Shown here piece after piece: positions 60,201 through 64,000 of a DNA stretch of 64,000 bases. The stretch comes from SURF-33 sp964598885. Its GTDB lineage: Bacteria; Desulfobacterota; Desulfobacteria; Desulfobacterales; Desulfosalsimonadaceae. Each line of letters opens with the position of its first letter. Position 1 is the first letter of the stretch. A program made the position numbers and the translations under genes. The stretch spans positions 1-64,000 of the forward strand of contig CAZRES010000004.1 in NCBI GenBank assembly GCA_964598885.1. Direction: 5' to 3'. Under the pieces are notes generated by a model. It made no database searches. It saw only the letters and a list, made by a program, of their open reading frames with translations, and was not told the DNA's origin.

Positions 60201-60401
60201 ATGCAGCGCTTATTGATCATCGCGGGTATTGTGCTGATCGCCGCGGGGCTGTTCTGGCCGTGGGTGAGTCGTCTTCCTCTTGGCCGACTGCCGGGAGACA
60301 TCTTTATCGATAAGCCGGGTCTGAAGGTTTATATCCCGATTGCCAGCATGATCATTATCAGCGTTGTTCTTTCGGTGATACTCTGGATTTTCCGGAAATG
60401 A
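60201..60401 (+). CDS. DUF2905 small membrane protein
   Basis: A 66-residue protein with two membrane helices (about 4-22 and 46-64) around the conserved loop SRLPLGRLPGDIFIDKPG, the hallmark of DUF2905. Function unknown. It is fully antisense to the C-terminal extension of trmJ: its codons from 60210 on are overlapped by that reading frame. There is no strong ribosome binding site before the ATG. The family is widely conserved, so the gene is probably real. Confidence 0.85.
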   Translation: MQRLLIIAGIVLIAAGLFWPWVSRLPLGRLPGDIFIDKPGLKVYIPIASMIIISVVLSVILWIFRK

Positions 60402-61199
60402 TGGCGCCTTCCGGTCTTCGGGGGGCGGCTGGACCAAGGGATCCGCGAGACGCTCCTTTCGCCCTTCCTGTCGGCATTTTTCCCCATACCAGTCGATCTG
60501 ACGGCAGATGCCGCGGATCATGGCGACCTCTCTTGCCCTGATGGGAAGCCGGGAGAGAAAGAAACGGATCTTGTTCATCCAGTAATCCGGATTTTCGGGC
60601 AGAATATAATTAATGCGGACCAGGATGTCCCGGATCTGTTCATACATGCCGTCGAGTTCGTGTCGGGCGGCAAGACGGGGGACAAAGTGTTGTCTTTTCG
60701 GCGGATCGGCGTTGAAAAGGGCGTAACAGACCACCATGACGGCCTGAGCCAGGTTCAGCGAGGAAAAATTTGACGTGGGAATGTTGATCAGAGCGTGGCA
60801 GAAACGGATATCCTCGTTGGTAAGCCCCCGGTCCTCGGAACCGAACACAATGGCCACGTCATTTTCTTTGCTGATGGGGACCAGTTTGCCGGCCAGTTCC
60901 CATGGCGGCAATACCATTTGCCGTTGGGAGCCCAGCCGGGCGGTGGTGCCTGCCACGTAATGGAAGCAAGACAGCGCGGTTTGAAGATCGGGGAACAGGC
61001 GGATGCCGTCCACCACATCACCGGCCGCATGAGTGGCCAACCGTTTGACTTTTTCCAGATCATAATTTTCCGGGTCCACCACTACCAGTCGGTAAAATCC
61101 CATGTTTTTCATGGCTCTGGCGGCGGAACCGATGTTTTCCGGATACCGGGGACGGTTTAGCACGATGGCGACGTGATCCGGAGTTATTTTTTCATCCAT
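60210..61199 (-). CDS. trmJ: TrmJ-type tRNA (Cm32/Um32) methyltransferase with C-terminal run-on
   Basis: SPOUT-class rRNA/tRNA 2'-O-methyltransferase; TrmJ methylates position 32 of the anticodon loop. Residues about 1-240 are the normal family length: VAIVLNRPRYPENIGSAARA, IVFGSEDRGLTNEDI and the SAM knot PTSNFSSLNLAQAVMVVCYA, then a helical tail. From about residue 248 the frame continues for some 80 residues of low-complexity, Asn/Asp/Arg-rich sequence (PEYHRKNNADNDHAGNRD) that runs antisense through DUF2905 until a stop at 60210. It probably lost an earlier stop codon. TrmJ specificity versus other SpoU-type enzymes is inferred. Confidence 0.85.
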   Translation of the reverse strand: MDEKITPDHVAIVLNRPRYPENIGSAARAMKNMGFYRLVVVDPENYDLEKVKRLATHAAGDVVDGIRLFPDLQTALSCFHYVAGTTARLGSQRQMVLPPWELAGKLVPISKENDVAIVFGSEDRGLTNEDIRFCHALINIPTSNFSSLNLAQAVMVVCYALFNADPPKRQHFVPRLAARHELDGMYEQIRDILVRINYILPENPDYWMNKIRFFLSRLPIRAREVAMIRGICRQIDWYGEKCRQEGRKERLADPLVQPPPEDRKAPSFPENPEYHRKNNADNDHAGNRDINLQTRLIDKDVSRQSAKRKTTHPRPEQPRGDQHNTRDDQ

Positions 61200-61236
61200 G
61201 GGCTTCCTGCAACCTTACCAGAGCAGAAGAACAATT

Positions 61237-61264
61237 ATGATAACCGCATCGTGCCGGTTATCAT
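61237..61264 (-). terminator. Hairpin between LysR gene and trmJ
   Basis: ATGATAACCG (61237-61246), loop CATCGTGC, CGGTTATCAT (61255-61264): a perfect 10-bp stem overlapping the LysR stop codon. There is little U-tract on the minus strand, so termination would be partial; alternatively it is an RNA-stabilising stem. Confidence 0.4.
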
Positions 61265-62166
61265 GGGGTTGAAGTCGAAAATGTCTGTTTGAGAAAATCG
61301 ATAAATGCCGAGCACAGTGGTGAGGGGGTTCGATCCTGGTGCACGGTCAGATAAAAAAAGCGTTTTAATCGCATGCCGTTTACCGTCAAGGCTTTGAGGG
61401 TTCCGGCTGCCAACTCCTCGGAAACGGCGACGGGAGAGAGGATGGAAATGCCGATATGGTTTTTGATGCTCTGGATCACCGCTGCGGTGCTGCCCATTTC
61501 GGCAACAATGTTGAGTTGTCCAATATCTCCGCCCATTTCAGCCAAGCGCCGTTGAAGGGATTTCCGTGTACCGGAACCGGCTTCCCGGATAATAAACGGT
61601 TCCGCGCGCATCATGTTGAGACTGACCTGGTTTTTGGCCGCCCATGGATGATCCGCCGGCACGATCAGGCGCATGTCGTCTTCAATCAGTCGGCTCTGAA
61701 CGATGCGTCCGCTTTCGCTTCTGGCGCCCACGACGCCGAATTCAAGTTTCGAGGCGATGATATCTTCGATAATCTGCGCGGTGTCCCCGACCATTAAAGA
61801 AATATTCACGTTTTCATAATGGGTGAGAAATCGGCCGATAATCCGGGGAAGGATATAGCCCCCCGGAATCGTGCTTCCGCCGATGTTTAGGCGGCCGCTG
61901 ATCTTTCCAAGAAATCCGGCCATGGCTGATTCGGTTTCGCTGATCTGGGCCAGAATCTTTTTTGCATGGGTATAGAGCAGTTCCCCGACCCGGGTCGGAA
62001 GCACTTCCCTGCCGAGTCGATCCAGCAGACGGCATCCGAAATGATTTTCCAGTTCCTTGATGTGACTGCTGACGGTCGGCTGGGTAAGGGCGACCGCCCT
62101 GGCAGCACGGGAAAAACTTTTGTTTTCCACCACTTCTTTGAAGATGTTGAGGTGCCATACATCCAT
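61261..62166 (-). CDS. LysR-family regulator of selenium metabolism locus
   Basis: A 301-residue LysR-type transcription factor. The N-terminal helix-turn-helix is FSRAARAVALTQPTVSSHIK with the following ELENHFGCRLLDRLGREVLP. The effector domain (about 90-300) has PRIIGRFLTHYENVNISLMV and GVVGARSESGRIV. The ATG at 62166 has GGGAG 8 nt upstream; an in-frame ATG at 62187 is rejected. It is divergent from yedF, the typical setting of the LysR regulators associated with selenium metabolism in anaerobes, and probably controls yedF and itself. Effector unknown. Confidence 0.88.
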   Translation of the reverse strand: MDVWHLNIFKEVVENKSFSRAARAVALTQPTVSSHIKELENHFGCRLLDRLGREVLPTRVGELLYTHAKKILAQISETESAMAGFLGKISGRLNIGGSTIPGGYILPRIIGRFLTHYENVNISLMVGDTAQIIEDIIASKLEFGVVGARSESGRIVQSRLIEDDMRLIVPADHPWAAKNQVSLNMMRAEPFIIREAGSGTRKSLQRRLAEMGGDIGQLNIVAEMGSTAAVIQSIKNHIGISILSPVAVSEELAAGTLKALTVNGMRLKRFFYLTVHQDRTPSPLCSAFIDFLKQTFSTSTP

Positions 62167-62316
62167 TGCCCATTCTCCCGCTAACACGTGATGAAGCCGT
62201 AAAAATCCTGTTTACACGTTTCGTGCGCCGTTCTGGAAGAAGAATTTTTTCGACACTGCCGTGATTATGGATTGAAAAAATAAATAGATTTAAAAAAATG
62301 CATCGAATTTTTGAAT

Positions 62317-62345
62317 TTGAAATATAGAGCATCAACATATATAGA
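62317..62345 (+). promoter_or_regulatory. Promoter of yedF in the LysR-yedF divergent region
   Basis: TTGAAA (62317-62322), 17 nt, TATAGA (62340-62345). The surrounding AT-rich region (62270-62345) holds repeated ATATAGA and GAATTT words that may form the LysR site, but no clean T-N11-A dyad was found. Confidence 0.6.
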
Positions 62346-62391
62346 ATTTACGCGGAGGGCAAGGCAAATTCTTATCGCATGGAGAGTCATT

Positions 62392-62997
62392 ATGAAGGAG
62401 ATCGACGCACGAAAACTGACATGTCCGGGCCCGGTATTATTGACGCGAGACCTGCTGGAAAAAGAAACCCCCGGTTTGATCCGCATCATTGTTGACAATG
62501 ACGCGGCAAATCAAAACGTCATTCGTTTTCTTGAATCCAGAGCCTATAAAACCGCTGTCAGCATGGAAGGCGAATTTTTCTGCATCACCGCACACGGGAA
62601 TTTCGATGACGAAATCCCGGAGCCGGCTGCGGAAATATCGGCATCACCGGAACGCCCCGAGAAAAAAGTCATGGTCATGATCACCACCGACCGGATCGGA
62701 TTCGGCGATGATGAACTGGGTAAAAAGCTGATGATCAGTTTTCTCAAAACTTGCAGGGAAATGGGTCGGGAACTCTGGCGTCTGGTATTTATTAACAACG
62801 GGGTTAAGATGACCGTCAACGGATCCGCGGTGCTTTCGGAATTGACGACGCTGGAAAAAGAAGGCATAACCATACTGGTATGTGGTACCTGTCTGACCCA
62901 TTTCAACCTGATGGACCAGAAAAAGGTAGGACAAACCACCAACATGCTGGATATTGTCACTGCCCTGCAGCTGGCGGACAAGGTGATCAATTTTTAA
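62392..62997 (+). CDS. yedF: Selenium metabolism protein YedF (TusA-like plus DsrE-like)
   Basis: The 201-residue cytoplasmic protein is the selenium-associated YedF type. The N-terminal TusA/SirA-like domain (about 1-75) has the CPxP motif with Cys11 in RKLTCPGPVLLTRD, able to carry a persulfide or perselenide. The C-terminal DsrE-like domain (about 92-201) has TTDRIGFGDDELGKKLMISF and VCGTCLTHFNL with two Cys. Genomes with this two-domain form usually make selenocysteine or selenouridine; selD is not in the window. GGAG lies 7 nt before the ATG. It is the first gene of a unit with the flavoprotein that follows. Confidence 0.93.
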   Translation: MKEIDARKLTCPGPVLLTRDLLEKETPGLIRIIVDNDAANQNVIRFLESRAYKTAVSMEGEFFCITAHGNFDDEIPEPAAEISASPERPEKKVMVMITTDRIGFGDDELGKKLMISFLKTCREMGRELWRLVFINNGVKMTVNGSAVLSELTTLEKEGITILVCGTCLTHFNLMDQKKVGQTTNMLDIVTALQLADKVINF

Positions 62998-63098
62998 AAC
63001 TGCATGATAAGGTTTTCTTTTCTCAGCAGCGCATGGGCGCGGGGCAGCCGTTAGATAACGTGCTGGCCCGTAAATTTATCGCGAAAGGAAAAAAGCAG

Positions 63099-64000
63099 AT
63101 GAAACTGGTGATCGTAGGCGGCGTAGCCGGCGGCGCGACGGCTGCCGCCAGGGCCAGGCGCTTGAATGAGCATGCGGAAATAGTTCTGTTTGAAAGAGGT
63201 GCGTTCATATCATTTGCCAACTGCGGCTTGCCGTATTATATCGGCGACATTATCAAGAAGCGACAGGAACTTTTCGTTACCACGCCTCAGGATTTCAGCG
63301 ACCGCTATGCAGTGGACGTCCGCGTCTACTCCGAGGTGACCTCCATAGACCGTTCCGCGAAAACCGTGACCGTAAAAGATCTGATTTCCGGTGAAGTCTA
63401 CGCGGAAATCTACGATAAACTCATGCTCGCCCCCGGTGCCGAACCCCTCAAGCCGCCACTTGCCGGCATTGATGTGAAAAACATCTTCACCTTGCGAAAT
63501 ATTCCGGACATGGACGGGATCAAGGCATATGTGGATCAACACAAGCCCGAGTCGGCCGTTGTGGTGGGCGGCGGATTCATCGGTTTGGAAATGGTGGAAA
63601 ATCTGGTGCATCGGGGCGTCACTGCCACCATCGTTGAACGCCTCGATCATGTTATGCCCCTTCTGGATTCGGAAATGGCGGGTCTGGTGCATGCCTATCT
63701 GGAAGAAAAAGGGGTAACCTGCATCCGATCCGACGGGGTTAAATCCTTTGGCGAAGACGAGGGAAGACTGGCGGTGGAAACCGAAAAGGGCCGTCGTCTG
63801 GTTTGCGATCTTGCCATTGTATGCGTGGGCGTCAGGCCGGAAAACCGGCTGGCACGGGATGCGGGCCTTGAGATCGGCCCGTTGGGAGGCATTCGCGTGG
63901 ACGCCTCCATGCGCACCTCAGACCCCGATATTTACGCCGTGGGTGATGCGGTGGAGATTTTTGATTTCCTCACCGGAGGCCCCACCACCACGCCTCTGGC
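63099..64000 (+). CDS. CoA-disulfide-reductase-like FAD/NAD(P) oxidoreductase (cut by window edge)
   Basis: The first 300 codons of a pyridine-nucleotide-disulfide oxidoreductase. The FAD motif is VIVGGVAGGATAAARARRLN (4-23). The single redox Cys is C42 in SFANCGLPYYIGD, the pattern of CoA-disulfide reductase and NADH oxidase (CoADR/Npsr type), where it forms a CoA persulfide or sulfenic acid. The NAD motif is VVVGGGFIGLEMVENLV, and the second FAD motif is YAVGDAVE. A C-terminal rhodanese or TusA domain is common in this group but lies beyond the edge. AAAGGA precedes the ATG. Its position after yedF suggests sulfur or selenium persulfide handling. Confidence 0.9.
   Translation, partial: MKLVIVGGVAGGATAAARARRLNEHAEIVLFERGAFISFANCGLPYYIGDIIKKRQELFVTTPQDFSDRYAVDVRVYSEVTSIDRSAKTVTVKDLISGEVYAEIYDKLMLAPGAEPLKPPLAGIDVKNIFTLRNIPDMDGIKAYVDQHKPESAVVVGGGFIGLEMVENLVHRGVTATIVERLDHVMPLLDSEMAGLVHAYLEEKGVTCIRSDGVKSFGEDEGRLAVETEKGRRLVCDLAIVCVGVRPENRLARDAGLEIGPLGGIRVDASMRTSDPDIYAVGDAVEIFDFLTGGPTTTPL

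Noticed and set aside
1..64000. CRISPR arrays, insertion sequences, rRNA, replication origin
   Set aside because: No regularly spaced repeats, transposase genes, rRNA sequence or DnaA-box clusters were noticed in the read-through; this was by eye, so short or degenerate cases may be missed.

Overview
The window is 64 kb of moderately GC-rich chromosomal DNA from a Gram-negative bacterium. It is densely packed with genes, has many 1-11 nt start/stop overlaps and uses ATG, GTG and TTG starts. The family mix points to a Desulfobacterota sulfate reducer of the Desulfobacterales type: DUF2760 beside paired Hsp70 proteins, the selenium YedF/LysR locus, a cysteine-rich ferredoxin, an MglA-like GTPase with DUF4388 and PilZ proteins, and a ParB-like plus SPL-type radical SAM pair. 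This placement is inferred from gene content; no rRNA is present. I saw no insertion sequence, prophage, CRISPR array or replication origin.

Layout. 1-9 kb: the 5' end of leuS (minus), then rng, yajC-secD-secF, dprA-topA (RNA decay, Sec export, DNA uptake/topology). 9-12.6 kb (minus): a TPR lipoprotein coupled to a membrane-anchored coiled-coil protein whose C-terminus resembles a RelE/ParE domain. 12.7-18.9 kb: coaBC, a long perfect hairpin, a divergent family-4 UDG-like gene, a Rho-N-like basic protein, a HAD nucleotidase, a Xer recombinase and hslVU. 18.9-24.8 kb: argB-argD-argF-argG-argH, which takes N-acetylglutamate to arginine apart from the argC and argJ/argE steps. 24.9-28.3 kb: an LptM-like lipoprotein with folK, transaldolase, pgsA, and a ferredoxin-like regulator or redox protein. 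28.3-30.3 kb: tRNA-Gly and tRNA-Cys, then the most gene-poor part of the window, holding decayed coding sequence, a ComEA-like secreted HhH protein and a 59-residue cysteine-rich protein.

30.3-36.1 kb: DUF2760 - Hsp70 - Hsp70/DUF3731 - small protein operon. 36.2-46.4 kb: glycerophosphodiesterase, an FN3/beta-barrel fusion, an HDAC-like hydrolase, ispF, cysS, uvrB, uvrC and convergent mdh. 46.7-52.8 kb: a hybrid histidine kinase followed by TPR, MglA-like GTPase, DUF4388/cyclic-nucleotide-binding-like and PilZ genes, which look like one signalling module. 52.8-60.4 kb: purC, ParB-like, SPL-like radical SAM, cinA, short J-domain protein, leucyl aminopeptidase, sugar-nucleotide epimerase and DUF2905. 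60.2-64 kb: trmJ and a LysR regulator on the minus strand, divergent from yedF and the 5' part of a CoA-disulfide-reductase-like flavoprotein (selenium/sulfur metabolism).

Most of the window is housekeeping. The best candidates for undescribed biology are the MglA/DUF4388/PilZ module, the DUF2760-Hsp70 pair operon, the TPR lipoprotein plus RelE-like membrane protein, the ParB/SPL pair lacking the repair cysteine, and the FN3/beta-barrel fusion with internal sorting and signal sequences. All positions were read by eye and no database search was run.
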